DNA of 64,000 nt from Piscicola geometra (lineage: Eukaryota; Annelida; Clitellata; Hirudinida; Piscicolidae): the NCBI GenBank assembly GCA_943735955.1, contig OX030968.1, forward strand, positions 6,582,330-6,646,329, given 5' to 3'. The notes beneath the pieces are model-generated. The model did not search any database. It saw only the letters and a list, made by a program, of their open reading frames with translations, and was not told the origin of the DNA. The first letter of the stretch is position 1; every line of letters begins with the position of its first letter. Shown here piece after piece: positions 39,601-50,199 of this stretch. The position numbers were made by a program, and so were the translations under genes.

Positions 39601-42600
39601 CACTGAAACCTGGGTTGCCTGGTAAGCCTGAAACTCCTGACTGACCTTGGTCCCCTTGCTGACCAGCTGGACCTGGTTGACCTGAAATGCCTGTAGGTCC
39701 TGCAGGTCCTTGGCTTCCAGGATTCCCTGTGAATTAGGAAAAAAGTTCGAAAAATATTGATGTTTCACGTGATAAAATTTGAAGTGAAATTTCTGTAATA
39801 CCTGTAGGCCCAGGGCTACCAGCTTGACCATTAGGTCCAGGTTGACCAAGTTGTCCAGGTTGACCAACTGGTCCCAAAGGTCCAATCTGGCCTTTGGGCC
39901 CACTTGATCCAGTAGCTCCATTAACCCCAGGTTGGCCTTTGACTCCTTGTTGCCCATTTTGTCCTTGAGGTCCAGCGGGTCCCTGGGGTCCAGTAGATCC
40001 AGGTCTACCTTGCGACCCTTGTTGCCCAGCTGAGCCAGGGTTTCCAGAAGGCCCTACATTTCCAGCAGGTCCCGTGGTTCCAATTGGTCCAGTCTGACCT
40101 TGAAGACCTGGCTGTCCTTTGGGTCCTGCTGGCCCGGAAGGCCCATTCTGTCCTGCATAAATAATTAGTTTGAATCAGTGAAAGAAAAAACTTGTTTTAT
40201 CGTTTCAAAACATTCAAAGACTATAAATATGCTGATGATTTGTCTAAAATGAATATTTTCTGACCATTGGGACCGATTGGGCCTAATTGTCCTGATGGTC
40301 CAGGTTGACCCTGGTTGCCAGCTGGTCCTGAAGGTCCAGGTTGGCCAGCAAAGCCAGCAGGTCCGGCTTGTCCTGTATCTCCTTTGAGACCATCGGCTCC
40401 AGTTGCGCCACTCGCGCCAGTCTGTCCAGTGGAACCCGTGTCTCCTTGAGGTCCTTTCAAGCCTTGCACACCCTGAGGTCCAGATAAGCCTGCAAAACGT
40501 AATGTGATAGTGGCCAAATTTCTGGTATTACATAAACTTTCATTCATTGTAGTTCTTACTCACCAATTTGTCCTTGAGGTCCAGTATCGCCATCAGATCC
40601 AGCCGGACCAGGGAATCCTGACTGACCAGGTTGGCCAGTAGGTCCTACAGGTCCAGCAGGTCCAGGCAGACCATTCGATCCATCGGGTCCTGGTTGTCCT
40701 GCATTTCCTGCAGGTCCGGGTTGACCTGAGGGACCCGCTGGTCCAGTGGCTCCTTGTTGGCCTGGCTGGCCTGCATTTCCCGAATCTCCGGGTTGACCTG
40801 ATGGTCCAACTTCCCCTTTCGGTCCTGCAAATCCAGTTGGACCTGGTTGTCCTGCTGGTCCTTGCTGCCCTTGCTGTCCTATGTTACCAGCAGGTCCCGA
40901 TGAACCAGTTGCACCTGGATTAAGTTTAAGAACGTTTATTCAAAGTTCAAGGTCTACATTTTATAAAAAGTGGTTTCAATAAAGTTTAAAATAATACCTT
41001 GAGGTCCAGATTGTCCAGCGTTTCCTGGAAATCCAGGATTACCTTTTTGCCCCTGAGGACCCAATAGCCCAGGTTGTCCTTGGGGTCCTTGGAGCCCTGA
41101 AGAGCCTGGCAGACCCTTTTGCCCCGCTGGTCCACCTGGTCCAGTATTTCCCTTTGATCCAGCAGGTCCTGGTAAACCTTGGATTCCTAGAGGTCCAGGC
41201 TGCCCAGAGGGACCAACCAAACCTGATATAGAATGAGTACTTGCAAACTTATGAGTTCATCTTAGTTATCTCAACTTCGAAATTATAATAAAATAGTAGT
41301 TAGTTCACCAGGGTTCCCCTGTGGTCCTGGAAGTCCTTGATTACCAGGCTGTCCAGCCACTCCAGCGAATCCGAGATTACCATTCGGACCAGGTTGTCCT
41401 TGAGGTCCCTGTTGTCCTTGTGGTCCAGATTGACCTTGGGGACCTGAAAGTCCTGGCTGCCCACTTGGTCCTGGCTGACCAGGGAATCCTGCAGGTCCTA
41501 TGTTTCCTGCCGGACCAGCCTGACCAGGAGGTCCTAAAGGTCCTTGAGAGCCTTGAGGTCCAGGTCCTCCCGTTGGTCCTGTGTCTCCTTGGTCTCCTGC
41601 AAACCCAATATCTCCAGCAGGACCTTGTAGGCCTTGTGATCCCTGCTGACCCTGAGGTCCTATGTGACAATTGTTTTTAATAAAACTTTGTTATATAAAT
41701 ATTATTGATTGATTAAACTATAAAATTAAAAAACGTCTTTAACCTTTAATAACTTGAACACAAACTATTTTTAATCTTCACCTTGAGGTCCTGGTTGCCC
41801 AGAAGTTCCTTTTTGGCCAGATGGTCCTTGATTTCCTCTCTGACCTTTGGGTCCAGCCTGACCGGCTAAACCAGGTTGTCCCGAAGGCCCAGCGTCCCCC
41901 TTGAATCCTGGCTGACCAACGGGTCCTACCTGGCCTGAAGGTCCTGCTTGTCCCGTGTCTCCTTTTTGTCCAAGTTGACCAGTCTGGCCAATTAGTCCTG
42001 TTCCTCCTAAAAATTAATATTTAAAATTTCTATTGACTATTTTTTTCGAAATCTAGTACTTTATTTTTAAAAATTTAATATGAAATGTTACCTGTGGCTC
42101 CGGTTGCACCTTGTTGACCACTTTGACCTTGAAGTCCTGGACTTCCAGGCTGACCAAGAAAACCTGGTTGTCCTGGTTGTCCCGAAGGTCCTTGCTGACC
42201 TGCCTGTCCTGGTTGGCCAGATGGTCCACTGGGTCCAGCTGGTCCAGCAAGCCCAGTGGCTCCCTGAGGACCCGGCTGACCACTGGGTCCTGAAGGTCCC
42301 GCTGGTCCTTGATTTCCTTGAGGTCCTTGTGGACCAGCTGATCCTATTTCACCTATAGGCCCAAGAGGCCCACTTGGTCCTGGTTGACCAATTTGACCCG
42401 TTGGGCCTACTGGTCCAGGAAGTCCTGTAGCTCCTTGCAAGCCTGTGTCTCCGCCTAAACCTGATGATAAAATAAATTCGTTATAGGTGATTTTCATCGA
42501 ATTAGTTTTTTTGCTTATAAACTAAATTCTAAATAATACTTATTTAAACATCGTAATGAAAATTGTAAAACTTAATGTACAATTATGACAGTTTATTTAC

Positions 42601-45600
42601 CTTGTAGACCATTCTGTCCAACTGGGCCAATGTTACCAGGGTTGCCCTGGGAACCTGGCGGTCCAGGCTGTCCTGAAGATCCTGTATCACCAGGGGCACC
42701 TAGGGGTCCATCCGCCGATTGTGCAGCCCTTCCCGCAGGACCTTTGGGTCCTTGAGTACCACTCGAACCGGTGTCTCCAGGTTGACCCTTAGGTCCTTGT
42801 GGACCCTGCTGGCCAGGCTGGCCTGCAGGTCCTGGTTGTCCTGACAATCCTGATTGACCAATAGGACCTGGAGGACCAGGCAAGCCAGTTGAGCCTATTC
42901 CTCCTGTGGGTCCTGGATTCCCTCTGTCTCCAGGCTGTCCGAGAGAACCAGGCTGTCCAGTAGACCCTGAAAAAATCAAATTGATTGGAATTGAACAGAA
43001 AATTTTGAAAAAAAGATTTTCAAATTAGTAATGCTGTTATCAAAAGACCTTGTGGGCCTTGGTTTCCTGGCAATCCACCGACTCCTGGGTCTCCTTTCTC
43101 TCCAGAAGGTCCGGGTGAACCTTGATTTCCAGGCTGGCCATCGTTTCCAGGTTGACCAGGAAATCCAACACTTCCTGGTGAACCACTTGGTCCAGGACTT
43201 CCAGCTGGTCCGGCTGGTCCTGGTAAACCCTGGGTTCCAGAAGCTCCAGGCAAACCATCTGATCCTGATTGACCTTTAAATCCTGCTTGACCTTGCTGAC
43301 CGTTTTGACCTGGTTGTCCAATTTGACCCTTGGTACCGGGTTGTCCTGGATTTCCTCTTTGACCTGACATGAATCATTAGATCAATAGTAAAAAGTAAAT
43401 AAAAAAATAAGTAAGAGATAAAAAAGTGAAATACTATCACTACGCACCACTAGCTCCTGTAAATCCTTGGAGTCCTTGTTCGCCCGAAGCACCAGCAGGT
43501 CCTGTGGGACCGGGAAGGCCAGCGTTGCCTGGCAGTCCTTGGAAACCAGCTTCGCCACTCTGTCCAGGCTGTCCTGGGCTCCCAGGCAAACCAATGGAAC
43601 CTTTCGGACCAGGGGGTCCAAGAGGTCCAGGTTGACCTGATGGACCCGGCTGTCCTGCAGCTCCCGAAAATCCTGAATTATTCCAATAAAAATATTAATC
43701 CCAAAAAAATTCTCGAATAATTTGATTTATTTATAATTCACAAAAAAGATTGATTGTTGAGTTTCAAATACCTTGAGGTCCCGTATCTCCAGCAGCTCCA
43801 CTGAATCCAGTGTCACCGGGTTGACCAACTTGACCAGGGAATCCTGGTTGTCCTAAGGGGCCTTGTTGTCCAGGGTTGCCTATAGGCCCTACTGAGCCTG
43901 GATTACCAGTGTCTCCTGACAATCCCTTAGGTCCTGGAGGTCCTGGCTGACCACGTTGACCAGTGAAGCCTGTGCCTCCTTGGGAACCTGGTTGGCCTTG
44001 AGGTCCTTTAAAGCCAATGGGACCAGCTAAACCAGGCTGTCCCAAAGGACCTGGTTGTCCAGATGATCCTGGAGAACCCGGGAAACCAATGTTGCCCAAA
44101 GGACCAGGCTGACCATTGGGACCTGAAAACACGAGTTTAAGTCATTCAAAAACTATTTTTTTATATAAATATTTTTTTTATTATAAATAATTATCCTGAC
44201 TCAACCTGGCAGTCCTTGAGCTCCAGGACTTCCAGGAAATCCAGGTTGGCCACTGAATCCTGTGGCACCGGATGGTCCCTGTGGTCCAGGCTGTCCACTA
44301 AGGCCTGGCTGTCCAGGGTTGCCTTTAGGTCCTGAAGGTCCAACGGGCCCAGCGTTTCCAGTTGGTCCTGTGTCTCCGGCAGATCCTTTGAAACCAGGCT
44401 GTCCTTGGGGTCCACTGAAACCCACTGGGCCTTTTTGACCCGGTTGTCCACTGGGTCCGGGGAATCCTTGTGGACCTGCGGGACCTAATGGACCTGAAGG
44501 CCCGGAAGGACCTAGCTGTCCCACACTTCCAGTGTCTCCCCTTTCTCCAGCCGGTCCAGCTTGCCCAATTGGTCCTACAAGTTTTTTATATATCTCAATT
44601 AATTTTGTTACAAACCATTTTCTACATATTTTTGATTAAGAACTATTCTAGAACGCAATTTTGAATAAAAAATACTAGTTTTTGAATATCCAAATATGTG
44701 ATAGGAATGGAAATATTGTGAAGGTGATTGTTGTGACTGGAATAAAGATTTGAAAAAATGTTTTTAGAAACGATTGATAATTTTATAACAGATGTTGAAG
44801 ATGTTTTTAAATATTTAACGTTTTATCTATAAATATAATGAAGTCCTTAAACGTGTAAGATCATTTCCTAACCGCTGGGTCCTTGAGCTCCAGCTCCACC
44901 CTGTTGTCCTTGGTTTCCTTGGGGTCCTGGAGGTCCAAGAGGGCCTGGGGATCCTAGGGGTCCAACAGGTCCTGTTCCTCCTTGCTGGCCCTGCTGTCCT
45001 TGCTGTCCTGTCGGTCCCTTAGGTCCAGCTGGTCCAGAGTCACCCAACAAGCCTTTGAGACCAGCTGGTCCGGAAGGTCCAGAAGGCCCGGGGTCTCCCT
45101 GCTGACCTAATTGTCCTTTCGGTCCTGGCGCTCCTATGCCTCCACTTTGGCCTACAGCTCCTGTGTTACCAGAGGGTCCTGGAGGCCCAAGCGGTCCTTG
45201 ACTTCCGGGTTGTCCAGAAGGACCAGGTTGTCCCGGAAGGCCTGAAAATCCAGTTGATCCTGGAGATCCTCTCACTCCTTGTTGTCCTTGGAGACCAACA
45301 TCACCGGCTGGACCTGTAGTTGAAGCATTTTAAGTTAAGATTTTGATTATTAAAATTTAATTTGATTTAATATTAGTTTTTTTAAATAAATATTATTAAA
45401 TTCAAATGGTAAATGAAAAAAATAGTTTAATTACCGGCTTGTCCAGCTGGGCCTGGGAGTCCTTGAAAACCTGGATTGCCTACAGGTCCTACGGGACCAG
45501 GAAACCCTGGCGCTCCCGCTCCACCAGACTGACCAGGCTGTCCTGGGTTTCCTTGGATCCCAGCTTGCCCTGGCTGTCCCTGAGGTCCCGGGTTGCCAGA

Positions 45601-48600
45601 TGGGCCTGGTTGTCCACTAGATCCTGTACCTCCTGTGGCCCCTTGTTGACCCGCCTGACCAGGGAAACCAGGAAATCCTTGAAAGCCTGGTTGGCCTGAA
45701 ATCATTGAGATAAATTTAGAATTTTAGCGTTTAAAATAATTCTATGAAGTTCATTAAGAAACGATATAAATACCGTTTGGTCCTGGAAGACCAGCAGCAC
45801 CAGCAAAGCCAGTGTCTCCTGAGGGTCCCTTGGGCCCCAAAGGTCCCGCAGGCCCTGGAGGTCCTTGAAAGCCTATTTGACCAGTAGCTCCAACAGGCCC
45901 AGAAAGACCAGTAGCTCCAGAGCTTCCTGTGTTTCCTTGCGAGCCTGGAAGGCCTGGTTGACCTGGGAATCCAATGAAACCTGGTTGACCTGGTTGGCCC
46001 AAAGGCCCGATAGAACCAGTGGGCCCTTTAATGCCAGCTTGTCCTGCAGGTCCTGGCTGTCCAACTGGGCCTAGAGGTCCCGGTGGTCCAGAGTTTCCAG
46101 AAGGTCCGGGAGGTCCGGTTTGGCCTTTATAAAAAATCACATCATCAAGTTATAATCAATTATGCACTTTCCGAAAACTTTTATTTTCCGCTAAATAAAG
46201 TTTAAATACCTTGAAGGCCAGAGGGTCCAAGGGGACCAAGAGGACCAGTAGATCCAGGAAGGCCAATGCTTCCTGCCGGTCCAGCGGGTCCTGATGGGCC
46301 GGGTGGTCCTCTTGGGCCAGTTTGCCCACCAACTCCTTTGCTTCCTTGCACTCCATTAGGACCGGGCTGTCCCGTTGGACCTGGTCCTCCCGTTGGTCCC
46401 GTGAAGCCTTGGTTTCCTTGTTGTCCAAGAGGTCCAGCTTGACCACTTAAACCTTGAAATTTCAACATTGGTTTTATGTATTTAAAAAAAACTTCAATTG
46501 TATCATCAAGATTCTAATGAAATGATTTTTAAATATAATCTTTAAAATATATATTTTATAAATGTCTTGGATCTTTATTTATGAAATTAATTATATTCAA
46601 TCAAATCAAACCTGGAGATCCTGGAATTCCAGGAGATCCAGAGGGTCCTAACTGTCCGGCTGGTCCTGGAGGACCTTTGGGACCCGGAAAACCTAGTTGT
46701 CCTGGCTGGCCTGGAAATCCAGTCGAGCCAGCAGGGCCCACTCCTCCAGTGGGTCCTTGGAATCCCCGATCTCCAGCTTGTCCTGCAAGATTGTGCTAGT
46801 ATGAACAAGCTATTCCGGGTCAGATCTTTTAACAATATTAATTCGCATTTTCGAGTTTTTGATGAAAAAATATTTTTTTATAGTATTTAATATTAAATAT
46901 AAAAAAATATTTAATTGTTTACCTAGAGATCCTGGCTGTCCTTGAGGTCCGGGTTGTCCTTGGTTTCCACTAGGTCCAGGCAAACCAGGCCCCCCAGCAG
47001 GTCCTAGTGGACCAACGGGTCCTGGAGGTCCCTTAAAACCAATTCCTCCAGGTAGACCAGGAGAACCAGAAAATCCAGGTTGTCCAGAATTTCCTTGGAA
47101 GCCATCCGCGCCAGTGTCTCCTTGTAGTCCTTGCAGTCCTGGATTGCCCACAGGGCCTGTGTTTCCTGGCGATCCTTTAGGCCCCGGCAATCCATTCACT
47201 CCTGGACTACCATCTGGTCCTGACGCTCCTGTGAAACCTGTGGCTCCTTGCGCTCCATTCTGTCCAGCAGGCCCAGGATTTCCGGCTTGACCAGGGTTTC
47301 CACTGGGTCCGGATTGTCCCTGTTGACCCGGATTGCCATTTTGACCAGTAGGTCCTTTTGGTCCTCTAGGGCCGGGTGAACCATTTTGACCATTGTTGCC
47401 TGCTTGGCCAGGTATTCCTGGGAGGCCAACTGCTCCATTAGGGCCTGGAGGACCTTGATTTCCCACGTTTCCAGGAAATCCTGGTTGCCCTGGTTGTCCT
47501 TGCGATCCCGGCGTGCCTGGTCGCCCAGATTGGCCTAAAAAATAGGATTAAACCAAAATTAGTGAGTTTTTTTTATCATTTCAATATTTTTCAAAACATT
47601 ATATATATTTTTTTTTTCTTCATTTCTTACGCTTATCCTTCTCCAAATAACTCAAAACTCACCATTCTGTCCTGGATTTCCGGTTTGTCCAATAGGTCCA
47701 GTGGGTCCTGGGTTACCAGGAAATCCTCGTTGTCCAGGAGATCCCGGACGTCCTTGGGAGCCTTGTTGACCCGGTGGGCCTGGTAAACCTGGAGGCCCGG
47801 TGTCCCCTATTTCGCCTGCGTTTACTGTTGTGTTGAGATAGAAAGTTTTATTCTGAGAAAGATTAAAATATTCCATGTTCGCTTTTCAAGTTTTCAATTC
47901 AAAACTACCTCGAATGTCATTTACTCATTATTTTTAACATTAATGATTAAGAATTATTATATGCCATTATTAGGACTTAATTATTCTTCGTATTTTTCTC
48001 ATTAACATTGTGGTTCATCTTACAATTGCGTGATCCCTAATTCTTCTCACCTATGACGGGGCAAAAAAGACCCTGCAAGATAGACACCACGTCCCAACTG
48101 GCGATATTGCTGTACTGGATGTACTGCACAGTGCCAGGGTCCGAGGAGACTTGCCTCAGTTGATCCAACAACACGTCGGGAGAAATGGCAATTGGAATTA
48201 TGTGGATTTTCTTCGACTTCAAGTTGTTCGCTTGGACAACCGTGCTCGCCACATTGTCCATTCTGCTGTTCACCCACGGAATCAACACCATCGTTGTGTT
48301 GTTCGGAAAGGTTCGATTCCGCGAGAAATTCAGAAAGTCATTCTCGGCAGCCTTTCCGGTGGTGATGATGACATTTTGAGAAATTTCAATTTATTGATTC
48401 ATTCACCAAATTCATTCTAATATTAAATACATTCTTAAACATTTGAAAGATAGTCAAAATCCAAATAATACACGATTTCTAACTTATTAACCGTTTCAGT
48501 CCCTAATTTTATAATAAATAATAAAATAATAAAAACTACCAACCAAAAGTCCAGCCTCGAGATTCGACAATATCTGGTCGACAGAGGTGTACGGCTCGTT

Positions 48601-50179
48601 CAAGATGGCCGACGTGACGGCCTGTACATTCGTGCCGTCTCTGATACTCAGACGTATGCTGCCCAGGTTGTTATAGATGCCGAAACCAATGTGGGTCCTC
48701 GTGGGGCTGATCTGATAAGCCGCGTTAATCTTGTTGACGACCGAAACCAGGCCGTTGCGAGTGGTGTCCCAGTCATTGCTGCTCAAGTAAAGCTTTTTGT
48801 CTAGCAAGAAAATCAAATCCAGTTGCCCACCACAATCTGATGGTGGTGGTGGTTGAGGTGATTATGATGATGGTGATGATGATAATGATTATGATGATAA
48901 AGATAATATACGTTATTGCCAATACTGCCGATACCGTATTGGCTATATTATTTGTTACAGTATATAGTGAAAGACTGAAATAACACAAGCAGTTCAGTAA
49001 ATTTAGAGTTTGTAATAATCTCAGAACTAAAAATGTATTTAAATGTCTATTATTTAAATAATAATGTTTTTGTAAGTGGGAAAGTGAGTAAATATTGGGT
49101 AATTAACAAACTTATGTAATTTACTCATATTATAGTTATATAAATAAAGTTTTTATCTCTGTATACCAAGCAGAAATAATAAAATAATTTAATGAAAAAA
49201 TGAACTAAATATTTATATTTTCTATAAATTAAATGAGATTTGTGTAGCAGTCAATTAACTATTTTTACCCACTGGAGCTGGGTACAATGAGTACTCATAA
49301 TGTTTAATATGTTTCAGCTTTCAGCTTTCATTAAAACTAAATATTTTATTAAGACAGCAACGTAAACAGACAAAATATTGATAAACAATAGGATGAAAGT
49401 CCACTTCTCTAAATTAGTCTTAAAAAACTTCATTTTCAGTTCATTAGGCCTAAACTTTAGGCCCTAAAGTATAGGTCCTAAACATGGATAATTTTTTTTT
49501 ATATATTTAATATTGCATTGACAAAACTATAATACAAATAATAAAAACATTATTTAAAAAATAACACCTCATATTGCCATAAAAACATGTCACTAATGAA
49601 ATCTTTATAATTATGACAAATCAACAGCTGATACTTCAAAAGCATCTCAAAAAGATAGAAATTTACAATTTTTATATTTACCCTTTTTTTTGTTGTGAGT
49701 ATAGAAATAAAGTGGATGGAATGTAACAGAAAATATAAAAAATATGAATTCTTATTTATCGCGAAAACTGCCGACAAAATGGTTTTATCGACTATGCGAC
49801 AAATGTATTTAATTTAAAAAACCATACCTCACAAATTACAAATATTTTTTAGGCGCTATAAGAAGAATAAATAGGTTGGTATGATCTGAAAACCTACATT
49901 TTTCAAAATTTTAAATTTTTGGAAATCTCAATATACCTGATACTTCATAGTAACCCACTTTCTCTTACATTAATTTTCATATATGTGGAAAAAATTGCAC
50001 TCTTTATTATATTCTGTTCAATTTAATTTCAATTCTTTTAGAACTATTTTAAGCTAAATATTATTTTGACAAGAAATATACGTACCTCTAGTCACTTGGG
50101 TGTTTGATCGATTGATAAAGAAGAAGAGGGTCAGAGCGAAAGAGAGGAAAAGTCCTCCATTTGCTCCAGCCAGTCCCAT
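12395..50179 (-). CDS. Giant membrane-anchored vWA collagen, 66 coding exons, about 9,067 aa
   Basis: Domains in order: signal peptide (residues 1 to about 29), one von Willebrand A domain (about 33-228), a nearly unbroken Gly-X-Y helix (about 230-8,880), a short linker, one membrane span, and a cytoplasmic tail of about 140 residues. Exons were read from splice sites on the minus strand: 50086-50179, 48544-48836, 48051-48351, then 60 helix exons between 47815 and 14419, then 13838-14025, 13410-13571 and 12395-12607. The coding sum is 27,204 nt, a multiple of three. The family makes extracellular triple helices. Gln is very frequent in the Y position and Lys is modest. No Cys is seen in the helix. 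The predicted helix of about 2.5 micrometres is far beyond fibrillar collagens (about 0.3) and near annelid cuticle collagens. Two or more neighbouring genes are unlikely, because no internal start, stop, signal peptide or C-propeptide interrupts the series. Confidence 0.85.
12640..13372 (+). repeat. 38-bp minisatellite, about 19 copies, in the last intron of the collagen gene
   Basis: Tandem units of about 38 bp contain CCACACTACCACACCAGACA followed by AACTACCCCCCTACAACA. Copies differ by single bases, or by one extra C in the CAGACCAAAC variant. The array lies between the two cytoplasmic-tail exons and gives artefactual Thr/Pro/His-rich frames on the plus strand. Confidence 0.95.
13410..13571 (-). 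other. Collagen gene exon: acidic cytoplasmic tail segment
   Basis: The exon runs from CTCAACAG to a GTGAGT donor, 54 codons in phase 0. It encodes [18 protein letters not shown] and a run of about nine Glu from a GAG microsatellite, then [18 protein letters not shown] and VPDDFD. The poly-Glu run is likely to vary in length between individuals. Confidence 0.8.
13838..14025 (-). other. Collagen gene exon: juxtamembrane linker and transmembrane segment
   Basis: This exon follows the last Gly-X-Y exon in phase 1. It encodes [13 protein letters not shown], a charged helix-like linker ([13 protein letters not shown]), then about 27 hydrophobic residues ([27 protein letters not shown]) and the basic stop-transfer stretch RRIKSH. 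With the N-terminal signal peptide this predicts a type I orientation. The donor is ATG|GTTGGT in phase 0 to the next exon. Confidence 0.85.
14030..14192 (+). repeat. TTGG/TTTGGTTGG simple repeat
   Basis: About 160 bp of TTGG and TTTGG units lie just beyond the acceptor of the membrane exon. On the minus strand this is an AACC array. Confidence 0.92.
14419..24193 (-). other. Collagen helix exons, C-terminal third (14 exons)
   Basis: Exons in plus coordinates: 14419-14541, 14737-14943, 15078-15293, 15419-16795, 16934-17470, 17560-18162, 18266-18877, 18996-19706, 20048-20497, 20587-21288, 21403-21474, 21568-22026, 22167-22760 and 22880-24193. Each starts and ends inside a Gly codon (phase 1). 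The longest are 1,377 and 1,314 nt. The last exon ends the helix at GLGAA before the membrane exon. One triplet lacks a residue (GPTGTGFQG, near 17000) and one Gly is replaced (GPPAQRG, near 22435). Confidence 0.85.
24333..34944 (-). other. Collagen helix exons, middle third (18 exons)
   Basis: Exons in plus coordinates: 24333-24791, 24867-25469, 25887-26471, 26566-26907, 26997-27122, 27220-27624, 27751-28641, 28752-29291, 29384-29716, 29801-30232, 30386-30700, 30790-31821, 31967-32425, 32531-32791, 32889-33239, 33322-33762, 33929-34441 and 34549-34944. All are phase 1 at both ends. Breaks in the Gly register are GPAAQRG near 27510, GQGQAG near 30970 (one residue short) and GPAQQRG near 34830. 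Confidence 0.85.
35000..35216 (+). repeat. 21-bp minisatellite in a collagen intron
   Basis: About nine tandem copies of a 21 bp unit (TAAAACTGTTGGAAGTTAACA) decay gradually toward 35216. The array fills most of the intron between exons 35248-36201 and 34549-34944. Confidence 0.93.
35248..47815 (-). other. Collagen helix exons, N-terminal third (28 exons)
   Basis: Exons in plus coordinates: 35248-36201, 36301-36813, 37036-37476, 37584-37871, 38002-38262, 38352-38594, 38695-38946, 39043-39402, 39502-39726, 39802-40152, 40265-40489, 40564-40914, 40998-41222, 41309-41659, 41782-42006, 42092-42460, 42601-42966, 43049-43363, 43448-43672, 43772-44122, 44206-44574, 44873-45313, 45435-45695, 45774-46124, 46210-46452, 46612-46782, 46923-47534 and 47663-47815. 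The helix opens at [14 protein letters not shown] right after the vWA exon. Exons here are shorter (mostly 225-441 nt), and 225 and 351 nt alternate between 39502 and 42006. One irregularity is [12 protein letters not shown] near 42715. Confidence 0.85.
48051..48351 (-). other. Collagen gene exon: second half of vWA domain
   Basis: The acceptor is CACCGGAAAG at 48352, and upstream sequence in this frame has a stop. Codons read [32 protein letters not shown], then [11 protein letters not shown] and [19 protein letters not shown], ending in phase 1 at GTGAGA. The pattern matches the later strands of a vWA fold. Three or four N-glycosylation sequons (NFS, NRT, NNT/NTT) cluster in about 16 residues. 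Confidence 0.82.
48544..48836 (-). other. Collagen gene exon: first half of vWA domain
   Basis: It is joined in phase 1 to the signal exon and reads [48 protein letters not shown], and [17 protein letters not shown], ending in phase 0 at GTTGGT. The hydrophobic strand followed by D is typical of vWA. The metal-site pattern D-x-S-x-S is absent: the residues after the Asp are KKLY. Single Cys residues bracket the domain (DCGG at the start, LFCPV at the end), as in many matrix vWA domains. Confidence 0.85.
48838..50085. other. First coding intron of the collagen gene
   Basis: AT-rich, about 1.25 kb, with a GAT/GGT patch next to the vWA acceptor (48840-48905). No other coding signal is seen. Confidence 0.65.
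50086..50179 (-). other. Collagen gene first coding exon: signal peptide
   Basis: The ATG at 50179 opens [20 protein letters not shown], then [11 protein letters not shown], ending in phase 1 at a GTACGT donor. A hydrophobic core followed by a polar stretch is a standard secretion signal. A CCCACAG acceptor about 20 bp upstream of the ATG (AG at 50200-50199) suggests a further 5' untranslated exon. The start fits because it joins the vWA exon in frame. Confidence 0.78.
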
Positions 50180-50199
50180 CGTAGATACTCTCTATTCAC

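Noticed and set aside
15410..47786. Many plus-strand frames of 60-180 codons within the collagen region
   Set aside because: They are antisense shadows of the regular Gly-X-Y codon pattern, which keeps other frames open. Exon boundaries fit only the minus strand.
48352..48410. Extension of the second vWA exon upstream (frame reading NVIITTGK)
   Set aside because: It looks like a vWA strand, but a TAA lies just upstream with no acceptor between. The CGGAAAG acceptor joins the exons in phase and gives the expected order of strands.
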